Below, piece by piece: positions 1-10,400 of a DNA stretch of 64,000 nt. A program made the translations under genes and the position numbers. Positions within the stretch are counted from its first letter, which is position 1; each line of letters begins with the position of its first letter. The stretch is taken from the NCBI GenBank assembly GCA_022578605.1, contig MU394053.1:435960-499959 (forward strand), given 5' to 3'. Under the pieces are notes generated by a model. The model was not told the DNA's origin. It was given only the letters and a program-made list of their open reading frames with translations, and ran no database searches. This DNA is from Camillea tinctor. Its lineage: Eukaryota; Ascomycota; Sordariomycetes; Xylariales; Xylariaceae.

Positions 1-123
1 ACAATTGTTAAAAAACCCAATGGTTTTGTTTCCTAATTTAAAATGTTTTTTTTTTTTTTTTTAAAAAAAATTTAAAATTTTTTTTTTTTTGTTTTTTTTT
101 TTTTTTTTTTTCTTTTTTTTTTC

Positions 124-175
<52 letters not shown>

Positions 176-180
176 CGCAG
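1..180. repeat. Poly(T)/A-T low-complexity tract at window edge
   Basis: Almost pure T runs, broken by a short A run and single C or G bases, fill roughly positions 45-175. The tract ends about 10 bp beyond the stop codon of the minus-strand gene, so on that gene's strand it reads as a poly(A)-like run. It may be a contig-end or homopolymer sequencing artefact, or a genuine A-rich 3' flank. Any reading frame through it is meaningless. Confidence 0.8.
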
Positions 181-184
181 AAAT

Positions 185-1228
185 CTAGAAGTCCTCAACA
201 GTCATCCCTACCCCTTTTTCTTTCGCTATATCCAGCAGCCCCGCCGCAACTACCACATCCATGATGCCCATGCCCACGCACTTGAAAACCACATTGCCCT
301 CCTCGGAACCCACCGCGTCAAACTGCCCATTAGCTCCGAGCACCTCTCCGACCTCAACCAAGTGATCGCTAGGGACCTTCGCCTTGATAACCTCGCCCGC
401 CTCCTCCAGAACCGCCTCCCGCGAGTCAACGTAAACGACGCCCCCTGCGCCGGAGAGCAGGGTCTCGGAGTCGACCTCGTGCATAGACGGCTTATACGAT
501 CCGATGAGCGATATGTAGCGCCTCTTCTTCTCCGCGGCCAGGTACGCCGCCGGGAACAGCGGCTCCGTCGACGGCGTGCAGCACATCACCGCGTCGCTCC
601 CGCGCAGGGCCTCTCGCAGCTTGGTCTCGTACTCCTCGGGCGCAGTACCCTCCTTCGCAAGGAGCCGTACCTCGACCCCAGCGGCAGCGCACCGCTCCCT
701 CAGGCGAGCCCCCAGGCGGTCCAGCGACCCGGGGCTGCGGTTCACCACCGTGACCCGCTGGACCTGGCCGAGCAGCAGCGCGAGGCGCACGTGCCACTCG
801 GCCTGCTTCCCGGCGCCGAAGACGACGATGTTGGTCTTCGGCGCCGCCACTCGGACGAAGGGGATCATGCTGGCGAGGGCGGTGCGGAACGCGGTGATTT
901 CCTCGGCGTTGAGGAGCCCCGTGAGCTCGCCCTCGGGCGAGAACACGTTGATGGCGCCGCGGGGGGCGCCGCCGTGGCCTGGGAGCGTGACGATTTTGAT
1001 GCCCGTCGTGCGGGTATTGGACGCGGGCATGAAGAGGGAGGTGTGGCCCGGGGCGGTGGTGAATACCTGCCGCATGGGCTGGTGGACTAGGGGAGTGGCA
1101 TTGGGAGAGGAGGAGGAAGCGGAGTAGTCTGCGAGGGTTTGCGATAGTGCGTCTAGGAGCTGGCGGCACTGGGATGCGGAGAGGTCGCCGAGGAGGGCCT
1201 GAATTTCGCGGTCTCTGAGGATTAACAT
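185..1228 (-). CDS. Ornithine cyclodeaminase / mu-crystallin family protein
   Basis: A single-exon gene for 347 residues, normal for this family. The family comprises NAD(P)-dependent enzymes including ornithine cyclodeaminase (ornithine to proline plus ammonia), alanine dehydrogenases and ketimine reductases. The Rossmann dinucleotide loop is visible as GAGKQ (residues 138-142), preceded by a conserved strand and followed by a basic NRS stretch about 26 residues on. The N-terminal part carries the family's PxR-T and substrate-pocket K (IKIV, about 78-81) region. Exact substrate cannot be assigned from sequence. The start is the first ATG of an open frame beginning MLILRDREIQ, which resembles family N termini. 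The 3' end lies about 10 bp from the poly(T) tract at the window edge. The central part of the gene is markedly GC-rich compared with its flanks. Confidence 0.85.
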   Translation of the reverse strand: MLILRDREIQALLGDLSASQCRQLLDALSQTLADYSASSSSPNATPLVHQPMRQVFTTAPGHTSLFMPASNTRTTGIKIVTLPGHGGAPRGAINVFSPEGELTGLLNAEEITAFRTALASMIPFVRVAAPKTNIVVFGAGKQAEWHVRLALLLGQVQRVTVVNRSPGSLDRLGARLRERCAAAGVEVRLLAKEGTAPEEYETKLREALRGSDAVMCCTPSTEPLFPAAYLAAEKKRRYISLIGSYKPSMHEVDSETLLSGAGGVVYVDSREAVLEEAGEVIKAKVPSDHLVEVGEVLGANGQFDAVGSEEGNVVFKCVGMGIMDVVVAAGLLDIAKEKGVGMTVEDF

Positions 1229-4200
1229 GATGATTTGTGAAGTACTATTTCTTAATCCAGACTTGTTGTAAGTATAAGTACCTAAATAGCGTATATTTGT
1301 ATGAAGATCCTATAGAATTTCCTGAGTATAGAATATTCAAAATTGTCGACCTTAGTGTATATATTAAATAATGAAGTTGTCATGATAGTACTATAACACC
1401 TTTTACGATGAAAGCTGCTCGCGGCTTGCGACGGGACTTGGTGAACGAACGGTGGGGAAAACGTCGCCGGGTTCGGAGGCATCGGTACTCATAGCCGAAT
1501 AGTTGCTGAAATCCTCTATAGCACGGTGAAAAGGCATTCTCAGATATGACCTACATACAACAGGACAATATGATCTTGAAACTTCTTATTAATTGAAAAC
1601 TTCTTTAGTAGGATTTGGATCAGAGTTAATATTTCTAATAGCCCCTTTTTTCTTAACCCCCACGACTCACTCTATTAAGTTTATTTATACTTGTAGGTAT
1701 CATTGATGTCTGGTATAGTATTGACTATACGATTTTAAACATCCTAGGATAATATGGTAGCTCTTAGATCCTCAGTGGCCAATGATTAAATCTTGTTTTG
1801 CATTCCACTCAACGATAGTATATTCATTTTGCCCACTCAACTATCCATCAAAATTCAAGACTCAATACCAACACTACCCTGATCATGACCCCCAACCCTA
1901 CCGCTTCCGAGCAACAAAACACTCTCTTCAAGTGCGCCGTGAGCCCTCTGCCCCTTATCCGCGTAGCATGCAGCCCGAGGAGTCTGGGCCGTCGAAGCTG
2001 CAGAACAGGACCAGCCACGCGGCCCGCCCCCGTACTCGTAGGACGCGGTCTCGGCGCCGCTGAACCCGGAGAGGTCGGGGTACATGGCGCGGCGCGGACC
2101 GGAATTTGGGAGAGACGTTCACGTGCCGCTCACGCGGTGAAGCCACGGGCTATCACAGCGCCCACGTTTACAGGTGCAGTGGGGAGGAGTCGTAGAAGTA
2201 AGGCAGGGTGAGTTGAGAAGCTTAGGCAAGGGGTAGAGAAACAAATGGCTAAAGAAGCAGCACTATTAGTGGTAGCCGCAGCCCTCCGCGGTAAATCGTG
2301 GGGGTCGTCAGCATCGACTTGGTTCTTGGTTGCTCGACGCCTTTATTCCCAGGTATTGCCTCCAAACTTCGATGCATCGTCATCGCGGGAGAGCGGGTTC
2401 TCGTAGTTACATTGAGCGTCCGAATGATGCCGGCCTCCCCCAGTCCCCCTATCTCTAATCCGGGGACGGGCTTGGCGGGCCTGCTCAGTGGTTAGAATGG
2501 AGAACTGGGTGGTAGGTAGGCTGCTTCGATTCGATACCCCATTCATCATCACGATACAGGCTCTTTTTTGATATTGGCTAGTGTTGGCCTGTGGTGAACC
2601 TCAGCGGTAGTTCAGCGGGACTGACCCAATAAAGAAAATACTATTATTGCTTCTTCTCATCAATGTACATGCCTATTTCCCCAACCCTAAGCGCTGGATA
2701 CTACATGGTGTCTTTATATGCAAATATGGTGCATGTTTCAGGTTGTCTTATAAGTCCGAAAAGGTCAAGGCGATATTAAGTGGGAAACCGGCAAGTTATG
2801 TTACGTTCTATAATGATATATGTTGTATACAAAACATATTGGGCACCTAGGTATCAAATATGATGCATGTGTGCCTGCTTCTTGGTGGTAATGCTTTTAG
2901 AAGGGCATATTGAAGTTCATAACACCCTAACTTGAGGAGGATTGATCTCAGTTTCGGGACTTGGTCTATTCCCGGGCCAAGAAAGTAGACATCCTTATCC
3001 CTTTTTCTTTGATTTCCATTTTTTGATTAGTATCTTAAGTAGACTTAAAACTTGTTAACTGTCACTCAATCTGTTCATTTGAAGAGTCTGACAAGCGATG
3101 TAATAATAGACGACTAGCCTGTGATTTGCTTTATATTACACAGGTACCTTACCCAGAGCACTAGAGTGTTATTCTTGATGATCGATATGGTAACATAATT
3201 TACGACTATTGGAGTATAATATGGACAACCCCCCCATAAACGGCTTTCTCAAGTTTCCAGTTCGGGCAATTAGACGCTATGTTAGTGCGACACTCCATCT
3301 GGGTCTAATTATGCGGCCGTGAGTTGTCAGTCATCGCGGTACCACGCGGAAACCCTGGATCGGCCAGGTTTAGAGATCTGCCCTGTCCGTAAACACGGAT
3401 TGGGCATCTCGGGCTTTGCACATTGGTATCTGTATGCGGGTAAGATCATAGATATTCCGGATATGTAGGTGTGTATGTAGGTACAATGTAAAAGAGACAA
3501 CGGGGGAAATATGTCAGGGGCAAAAGAAAAAGGGGGGAAAGGAACGGTTTATTGCAGGATTTTATTGTATCTAGGTTAGATAGATATATCTTACATAGCA
3601 CGTACCAGATGTACACTACTTCAGCCGGGTTTGGCTTCAATCTTGGCCGCTTGGTCATCGCTGAAGTAGGTAAGCGATTAGTGCGAACGTTCCGTGTACG
3701 TATAAGTGTAAGTGTAAATGTAGACGACCTCATGTCTATGTACCTGATAGCAATAGTGTTGCGTCCCGATGCAAGGATTTGCAGATACCTGACGCCAGAC
3801 TACGAGTCAGTGGCCACACCTATAAGCGTAAGACTCATGAGAAGTTCCATAACTTGCATTTCGGGTACTTATATAGTAGGTAAAAATAAGTTATACCACC
3901 TGAGACTATATTATCCCCAATACTTATATTAGCCACTGTATTCCGCTGCAACCAATACCTACTTGACATTGTCTTTAAACTTGTTTCAGATACTATACAG
4001 GAAATCACGGCATATAGCCAATGACCTTATTAAGTTCATGCTATAACGTATAATAGAAAGACACGGGCAATGATCAAAGTATCATAGCTCTTTAATCACG
4101 AGGAGAGGGTTTTCAAAAGGAGGGGGAGGGGGGAGGGGTTTGTAGGTCTAAGTTAGTCCTAATGGGGATAATTGGGCGTCAACGAGCGCCCACGTTGGTG

Positions 4201-5253
4201 GCCTTAGCAGACCGGAGTCCACTAAGGGTGGGTGATGTGCGGCGGTAACGTGCACCCTAAAGTCATTGACCCATGAATCTAGGCCTCTGGGTTAGGTTCA
4301 CTTTTGGAGTACTGCCCCTCCATAGATGGATGTATGCATGTACTGTACCTACCGACTTGCATGCTATTTGTGTCATCTGCAACTTCGACCATAGTATCTA
4401 CTTCGTCATCTATATTTTGCAATGTTTATGCGTTAGGTACTATTACTTGTTGTTTCTTCAATGTTTTCTTCCTTACCTTCTACCCCCCTACCCCTTGCTC
4501 TTTTTTTTAATCCTTTCATCTTTTCTGCCCAACAATAAAAGTTACATACAATAAACAACAACGCATTTATTTCTCTAAACCTCACCCATATTCTCTTTGC
4601 TTTTTTTTTTTTAACTTCTTCCCATCCCCTTTTTCTTCTGCTCAGGAACACGTCTTCTAAGAAAAAAAAGGAACCATTGTTGACAACATTGACAACGCAT
4701 GAAACAACAAACCGTTTATACTCCTCCCTGTATTTCTCTTTCTTTTCTTTGTAAAATCCGTCCATTCAAACCCCCCACTCTATTCCCCCCTCTTCACCCG
4801 TTTTGATTCCCGAACGGACGCTTCTCGGTGTCTATTCTCACGCCTCGACTTGCATTCCTTCTCCTTACCCTCGAGTCTTAAAGACACAACAAAATTAAAC
4901 AAAAACAAGAAGGGAACTTAAAAAGGACTTTATCCTCTTATTCAAATTCTTTCTCTTTGTTTCTCAAGACTCTACCTGCCTCGTGTCTAATTAAATTACC
5001 ACGCGCTTCACACAAAAAAGGAGATCACTTGCCAAGCCTTAGTATATCTCATCGCATCCCGCCCCTCCCCCCTTTCACATCTGAAGTACATAGCATTAAA
5101 TTCAATATAAGACACAATATTTATTCTACAACAACCTTTTCTTGCTACTTCATCATATTCTACTTTTGATCATATCTTCCTTGCTGCTTTCGATACCAAA
5201 CCCGGGACCAACCAGCAACAGCAGTACAACCAAACCAAAACCAATCCGTATAA
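1229..5253. other. Intergenic, 4.0 kb, no supported gene
   Basis: Mostly AT-rich with many stops in all frames. A GC-rich island at about 1960-2210 is open in several frames for 60-110 codons on both strands, but none resembles a family I know and no splice structure connects them. One ACCTAGGT palindrome lies at 2845-2852. The stretch from about 4430 onward is CT-rich on the plus strand and probably contains the promoter and long 5' UTR of the gene at 5394. Confidence 0.5.
2845..2852. repeat. ACCTAGGT palindrome (first of ten dispersed copies)
   Basis: One of ten exact ACCTAGGT copies read in the window: 2845, 12659, 14464, 14516, 30606, 39594, 40515, 43290, 51783 and 58215. Eight extend to the 10-bp palindrome TACCTAGGTA. 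All lie in spacers or introns. Confidence 0.75.
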
Positions 5254-5366
5254 GTGAGTAAACACATAATAAACCCCTCCACCCCACCTCCTTTTCCTTT
5301 CCCTCCCCCTTTTATAATACGAAATATCTTCACAACTTATCTAATAACGTTGAGCTCTTCTTCCAG
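5254..5366 (+). other. Probable 5'-UTR intron of the gene at 5394
   Basis: GTGAGT donor at 5254, a CTAATAAC branch-like element at 5341-5348 and a CAG acceptor at 5364-5366, all upstream of the ATG at 5394. The surrounding C/T- and A-rich sequence looks like a fungal leader. RNA-seq junction reads would confirm it. Confidence 0.45.
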
Positions 5367-5393
5367 AAACCAAACAAATAAAATAAATAAACC

Positions 5394-6236
5394 ATGGCGT
5401 ATAACCAACAGCCCACGAGCGACGAGCTCGCCGCGCTCTTCTCGCGCAACATGACCTTCCAGCCCGCCCCCTCGCCCCCTCAACAGCAACCCACCCCCGA
5501 GCCCGTGATCACGTACTCCATATCGCAGCACTACCACCACTCGGCGCACATAGCGCTGCAAGACGAAGCAGACCAACCACAGGAAACATCCGCACCCCCT
5601 CAGCGCCCCTCCTCCGAGCCCCTGCCCGCACCCCCCGCCGAGCAGCTCCTGCGCTCGCACGGCGTCGACCCCGCGGCCCTGTCCGCGGCGCAGCTGCAGC
5701 TCTACAAAACCGCCGAGCCGGCGCAGCAGACGCGGCTGGCGGAGCTGTGGCGCATCTGCCCGCCCTCGCCGCCGTACACGACGCTGTCGGCCACGAGCGT
5801 GGAGCAGGAGGAGCTGTTCGCGCAGCTGCGGTACGAGCAGCAGGCGCAACGCCAAGCCCAAAGCGACGGGTTCGGGGACGAAACCATGATGAGCCTGGAC
5901 GGCACGCCGCTGACGCCGGTGCAGACGACCGAGGGCCGGTGGGCCGTGGCCGTGCCCTCGAGCCCGTACTACGGCGAGCCGTACATGACGACGGGGTACG
6001 AGGAGCTCGCGCGCCGCGAGTACGAGGAGGCGGCGCGGCGGCAGTTCGAGGAGGCACGGGCCCCGCCGAAGGATGTGTACAGCCACTTCGGGGCGGCGGT
6101 GGGCGGGCCGAATATGAATACCAATACTTATCGCGCTGCGACGGACCCGGTGTATAGTGGGCGCGGCGCGTGGGCCCAGCAGGAGGCCATGGAGAATCAG
6201 TATGGGGCTTATCAGATGGGTGGGATGGAGTTTTGA
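5394..6236 (+). CDS. Uncharacterised acidic, P/Q-rich fungal protein
   Basis: A single-exon frame of 280 residues with a good start context (AAACCATGG). I do not recognise a named domain. The N terminus (to about residue 80) is rich in P, Q and S and looks disordered. A compact segment at about 85-125 (LLRSHGVDPAALSAAQLQLY, then a hydrophobic helix and RLAELWRICPP) looks like a folded helical module. Residues 195-225 form a charged, tyrosine- and alanine-rich helix with repeated YEELARREYEE-like pattern. No signal peptide or membrane segment is visible. Codon use is strongly GC-rich, as in the other coding genes here, and the frame is intact with a probable 5'-UTR intron, which argues that it is a real gene. 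Several overlapping frames on both strands are by-products of the high GC content. Confidence 0.75.
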   Translation: MAYNQQPTSDELAALFSRNMTFQPAPSPPQQQPTPEPVITYSISQHYHHSAHIALQDEADQPQETSAPPQRPSSEPLPAPPAEQLLRSHGVDPAALSAAQLQLYKTAEPAQQTRLAELWRICPPSPPYTTLSATSVEQEELFAQLRYEQQAQRQAQSDGFGDETMMSLDGTPLTPVQTTEGRWAVAVPSSPYYGEPYMTTGYEELARREYEEAARRQFEEARAPPKDVYSHFGAAVGGPNMNTNTYRAATDPVYSGRGAWAQQEAMENQYGAYQMGGMEF

Positions 6237-7548
6237 GGAGAGGGTCAAGGATGGGAGAGGGAAGGGAGGGGAGGGGGGTTGTATTATTACTGCCATAACT
6301 ACTAGTATTGTACATAGCAGTTTTGTTTCTTCTTGTTGAGTTTTACATGTCGTCTTTGGGGGATAGGACAGTTTGTCAGAGCAGAGCGAAGCAGAATCAC
6401 GTAGCCCTCAGCGGGGAGATAGACGAGTTTTTTTTACGATACCTTCATGTGGGTTAGGAGGGAGACGTAGTCACGGTTACGGAATACGAATGAAACGATT
6501 AGGATGCGATGGACATGTCTAATAACGGGCTATTTTCTTGTTATTATTCTCATTTTACTTTCCCCTCTCATTTCTACTCATGCCATAACAAAGGAACAGA
6601 CTGGTGATGGAGAAGTCGTGTAAGGAAATCGCCTGCTTATGGCGTGTGAAGAAGGGGAAGGCAGACTAAGAAAGGCGGGTTTCTGCATATTACATAAATT
6701 ACTCTTGCCATGTCATATATTAGGATGATGAATATGGGTGGTTTTCGAGATAGATTCTTCTCCTTTCTCTACTTTTTCTGTTTTATCTGTTTCGGTTCCT
6801 CGGTACCACCCCCCTTTTCTTTTTCACACATCTACCCCATTTCGCGGCATATATACATATCTAACCGACCAGCCCTTTCATTTTGCCTACTCCCTAGACC
6901 AAATGTCCCTTATATTTACTCTACCTTATTTCTCCACTAGCACTTCTCAAAAATGCACTCTCGGAGTCCATATAAACCAGGTGGGTGAACACGAGGTATG
7001 TCGGGGGGTTTTTTTTCAGTTGCCTTTAGTCGTGGAACCTCCCAGTACCCCGTCCCCCATACCTATCCCTTTATAACTATATTTTATTATACAGTCCTTG
7101 TCTTTGACGTAGGTGATGGGAGTTGTGGAGGCCTACACGAGATTCATAATCAATGGTCCACTTGTCTTGTTATAGCAGATCTTCCATACTATTAAGATCT
7201 AATGTACCTTGAACTTGAAGTCGTTAATCAAACTCGGAAAAATAGATTTACACATTCAAATAAGATGGGTTCAGGATTTCCGCTCTTGGTACCTAATGAT
7301 GCATATGCCAATGTGCATTACTTGGATTTTATTTTCTATAATAAGGATGAAGGGATGCATTGATCTAAGCTGAATAGTAACGCCGACGTGCCATGAGAGG
7401 TAAAAGGAAACTATCGCAAATTTGTGAAACAAGGCAATCTACATAAATATAGAAATGTGGTTCCTAATTCCCCTAGTCCCTACAACAGTATGTTAAAATC
7501 AAATCAACATGGTTTAGCCTCCTTAAGCCCAAGTCTTCCTCCATCAAC
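6237..7548. other. Intergenic, 1.3 kb
   Basis: 3' flanks of two convergent genes. C/T-rich around 6750-6960 with short open frames that lack family resemblance. Nothing else seen. Confidence 0.5.
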
Positions 7549-9903
7549 TCACGTAAGAGTGATCGTCACCTCCCTCACAAGGCACATTCTGACCATCAAC
7601 CTCCAAGACGCATCATATATCTCCTTCATAACAGTGCCGTAGCTCCTGTCAGGTATTCCCAATACGTTTTCCTTCAGCAGTTTGTGCAGTTTGTACCCCA
7701 TACAACTCTTCCACCAAGGCACAGGACTCTCGTCAAGCACCATCTTTGATCCGTACCTCCTTTTCCAAAGGCTCTCCGCTGACTCTTCCGCAGGTGGGAA
7801 CTCTTTGAGGCGATTCTGTATTAGTTGTAACCACTTGTCAGGATCACAACCTAGACCGCACGACTTAAAATGCCGCCCTATTTCATCCCGTTCATTGTCC
7901 CTTAGAAAAGGTTCACTGGCGGCGGTAAGTTGCTGTAGGAACTTCGCGGTTATGACCTCTTTGCTAGGGGATGTTAATCTAAGGAGGAGATCTGAGAAGA
8001 ACGAAAGATGCTTAAGTAAATCGCGACCGTATACTCTGTCCCCGCATTGTTTGAGTGTATAGATGTCCGGGAATAGAATACTTATGTCTTCCTCGTCCAA
8101 CTTTTCGAACGTCCCTTTATTTACGCCTTTCATTAAATAGGGTACGTATCTAGAATTGGGTCCGTAGTCGTTTGAGAACATTCTGGATAAGAGATTCTCG
8201 CTCACAATTCCACGAATAAGCAAGAGCTGAGGAAGAGAAAACGACACTTTACCACCTAGGAGTTTCGAGAAATGTTCAGCTAAGGATAAGAGGGGTACGG
8301 TCCGAAACCCTTTACTGGTGACTTGTTCGTAGGATGAGAGTGAATACGACAGTGAACTGCGGTTCAAAATTGTGCTTGTCGGGGTTTTGGTGTTGCTAAT
8401 GAGTGTGTACTCGAATAAGGAGAGCACCTGTTCATTGCCATTGACCTTTTTGGCCATGAGCATACTGAATAGGGGTTCGGAGGACTGGAAACAAGCTGTC
8501 CAGTTGGGTATTAGACTTGGTTCTAGACTAGAGGACCTAGTGCAGTAGAGGATTGTTTGCTGGTTCTTACTGAAGCTGTTTAAGTGGATGATGGCAAGTT
8601 TCAGGGAACGACTTTCTTGACTATATTCCCAAGAGAGGATAGACTGTAGCTGTGTTCGGTCCGATTTCGCAATTAATTCTTTTCTTCCTTGGACACTCCA
8701 GTCGGGAACCCATGATGGCAGTCCCGGTATTGATTGGTATTGTTTCCCGGCTCTGTAAAGCATAGCATCCCAACCATATATAGACCCGAGATGCAACGCA
8801 ATTTCTCTGTAGACATGTACCTCGTCATGACTATAATCCGCTTTGATATTGTTATGGGAACCATCCATTGCAAGCAGGCCTAATAGAGCAAAGACCTTGT
8901 CGCGTGGATCTGTTGCTTTACTGCCCCGCGCTAAGTCCAACAGACGGAGGAATTGGTTAGGGAGAGTATAACTCTCATGGTTAAAATGAAGAGCCGCTGG
9001 GGAGGTAGATAGATTGGACGACTTTGAACATTTAACAAGAGTGTCCCAAGGTAATGATTTCCCGCCACATATCAGAGTCTTCTTGTGACGAGATAGGGCT
9101 ATCTCCTGAAGGACCCATATTCGATGAAAATAATCTCTTTCCAGGAAATGACCAAGTGACTGCCAGAATCTCTCAATACGTTGTTCATTATTAAATGTCT
9201 CGGGTAGTTGATTCTCTGGAGACAAGGTAGGAAGAGTATCAAGAAGCCAGTCGCTATCATCCTTAGCTTCTCCGACATATATCAGGAGACGGGTTGCGCG
9301 GGAATAAATTCTGGACATCAATGAAACCTGATGTCCACGTTCGTCGTCATTGTCCTGGTCAATGCAGATGGCATCAATCCACATATGAGGGCGATCGTAT
9401 GAATGTCGTATACGCCTCAATATCATCTCGCAATTGCGTGTGACTTTGATCGTCTTTCCAGATACTGAAATTTCTTTTATTCTATCCCGATTGCCAACCT
9501 CATCGGCCCAAGTATATGAGATTGCGTAGTACTCGTAAACCGGTGCTTCATCTAGATCACAAACTTTAACCTCACACCGAATACTTGTCTCAAAGCTGTC
9601 GGGAATCAAGCGAATGAGTCGGATACCAGTGCGCTGCTTGATCGGAGGGAGGATACAATATCTAAACGAACCACAACTTTTACAAGTTTCGAAGTAACCA
9701 TCGAAGGCTTGGTCAAGTCGGCGGCAGGAGTTGTTATGCCATGATCTACTTTCTGAGCCCATCGTTTCCGAGTCCATCGTTTCTGAGTGATTTAAAATTT
9801 TTATTTGAACAAGGCCGAAAGGACAGTGATTATATCGATGAAATCCATCGCCATAGCAAGGCAACAAAGCGGGTTTAAGAAGAACCCCAAGGAGGCCGCA
9901 CAT
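7549..9903 (-). CDS. HET-domain protein (heterokaryon incompatibility family)
   Basis: An uninterrupted frame of up to 784 residues. The three hallmark blocks of the HET domain are present: AISYTWAD (about 127-134), WIDAICIDQ with a following R/E-rich helix and MSRIYSRA (about 175-205), and RIWVLQEIAL about 50-60 residues further. HET domains are TIR-related and trigger programmed cell death when non-self is recognised; many fungal members have unknown partners. The C-terminal ~450 residues show no known repeat, NACHT or WD40 module. A CxxC-like pair (CKSC, about 74-77) precedes the domain. The first ATG (9903) begins a weakly typical stretch; an in-frame ATG at 9777 (MDSETMGS) would give 742 residues and is equally plausible. 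Moderately AT-rich codon use, unlike the GC-rich metabolic genes nearby, is usual for this fast-evolving family. Confidence 0.85.
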   Translation of the reverse strand: MCGLLGVLLKPALLPCYGDGFHRYNHCPFGLVQIKILNHSETMDSETMGSESRSWHNNSCRRLDQAFDGYFETCKSCGSFRYCILPPIKQRTGIRLIRLIPDSFETSIRCEVKVCDLDEAPVYEYYAISYTWADEVGNRDRIKEISVSGKTIKVTRNCEMILRRIRHSYDRPHMWIDAICIDQDNDDERGHQVSLMSRIYSRATRLLIYVGEAKDDSDWLLDTLPTLSPENQLPETFNNEQRIERFWQSLGHFLERDYFHRIWVLQEIALSRHKKTLICGGKSLPWDTLVKCSKSSNLSTSPAALHFNHESYTLPNQFLRLLDLARGSKATDPRDKVFALLGLLAMDGSHNNIKADYSHDEVHVYREIALHLGSIYGWDAMLYRAGKQYQSIPGLPSWVPDWSVQGRKELIAKSDRTQLQSILSWEYSQESRSLKLAIIHLNSFSKNQQTILYCTRSSSLEPSLIPNWTACFQSSEPLFSMLMAKKVNGNEQVLSLFEYTLISNTKTPTSTILNRSSLSYSLSSYEQVTSKGFRTVPLLSLAEHFSKLLGGKVSFSLPQLLLIRGIVSENLLSRMFSNDYGPNSRYVPYLMKGVNKGTFEKLDEEDISILFPDIYTLKQCGDRVYGRDLLKHLSFFSDLLLRLTSPSKEVITAKFLQQLTAASEPFLRDNERDEIGRHFKSCGLGCDPDKWLQLIQNRLKEFPPAEESAESLWKRRYGSKMVLDESPVPWWKSCMGYKLHKLLKENVLGIPDRSYGTVMKEIYDASWRLMVRMCLVREVTITLT

Positions 9904-10400
9904 GCCCTACAATCGGTAGGCTCTCTGGTCTGCCTTAATGTCGTGTAACTCCTTAGGACGATCAAGTGCATCGAGATATCATGTGATTTACTCGCAGCCA
10001 TTCAGAAAGAATGAGTATGCCTCTGATAGTGGCAACGAAGCAAGTTAAATTAAAAGGCAGAAAGGCTGTGCATGGTCTGTGATTGATAGGTTGTCCAGCC
10101 TGGCTTAAGGTATCATGTGCTTATCCTGCCATTTAGAGAGAATAAGTAGACAAACAAGGGTACTGACAGTTGGCCAAATCAGAACATGGCAGGACATCAA
10201 AGGGTTCAAGTGTTTTGTAAGGCTTGGTAACAAGGCGAAGTCACTGCTCAAATCCAAAAAGGAGAGGGAAGGATAAATATAATGTGTTTCATATATCAAA
10301 TATCTTAATAAATCGGGAGCGTAAATAGACTATCAGGTTTTCCGCGTCCGTGGAATTTCCACTTCTGCGGAAGTTGGGAGTCGTTTAGGCACAAATACAC
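9904..10400. other. Intergenic between HET gene and J-domain gene
   Basis: About 0.5 kb holding the HET gene 5' flank and the 3' flank of the J-domain gene. No gene seen. Confidence 0.5.

Noticed and set aside
89..1090. 333-codon plus-strand frame starting in poly(T)
   Set aside because: Its N terminus is poly-Phe from the T tract and the rest is the antisense of the ornithine-cyclodeaminase-family gene.
1855..2211. Overlapping open frames in a GC-rich island on both strands
   Set aside because: No frame has family resemblance, splice partners or a convincing start; a GC island leaves several frames open by chance.
2480..2540. tRNA-like pattern (GTGGTTAGAAT ... TTCGATTC)
   Set aside because: The D-loop- and T-loop-like strings are present, but acceptor and T stems do not pair and no anticodon arm forms.
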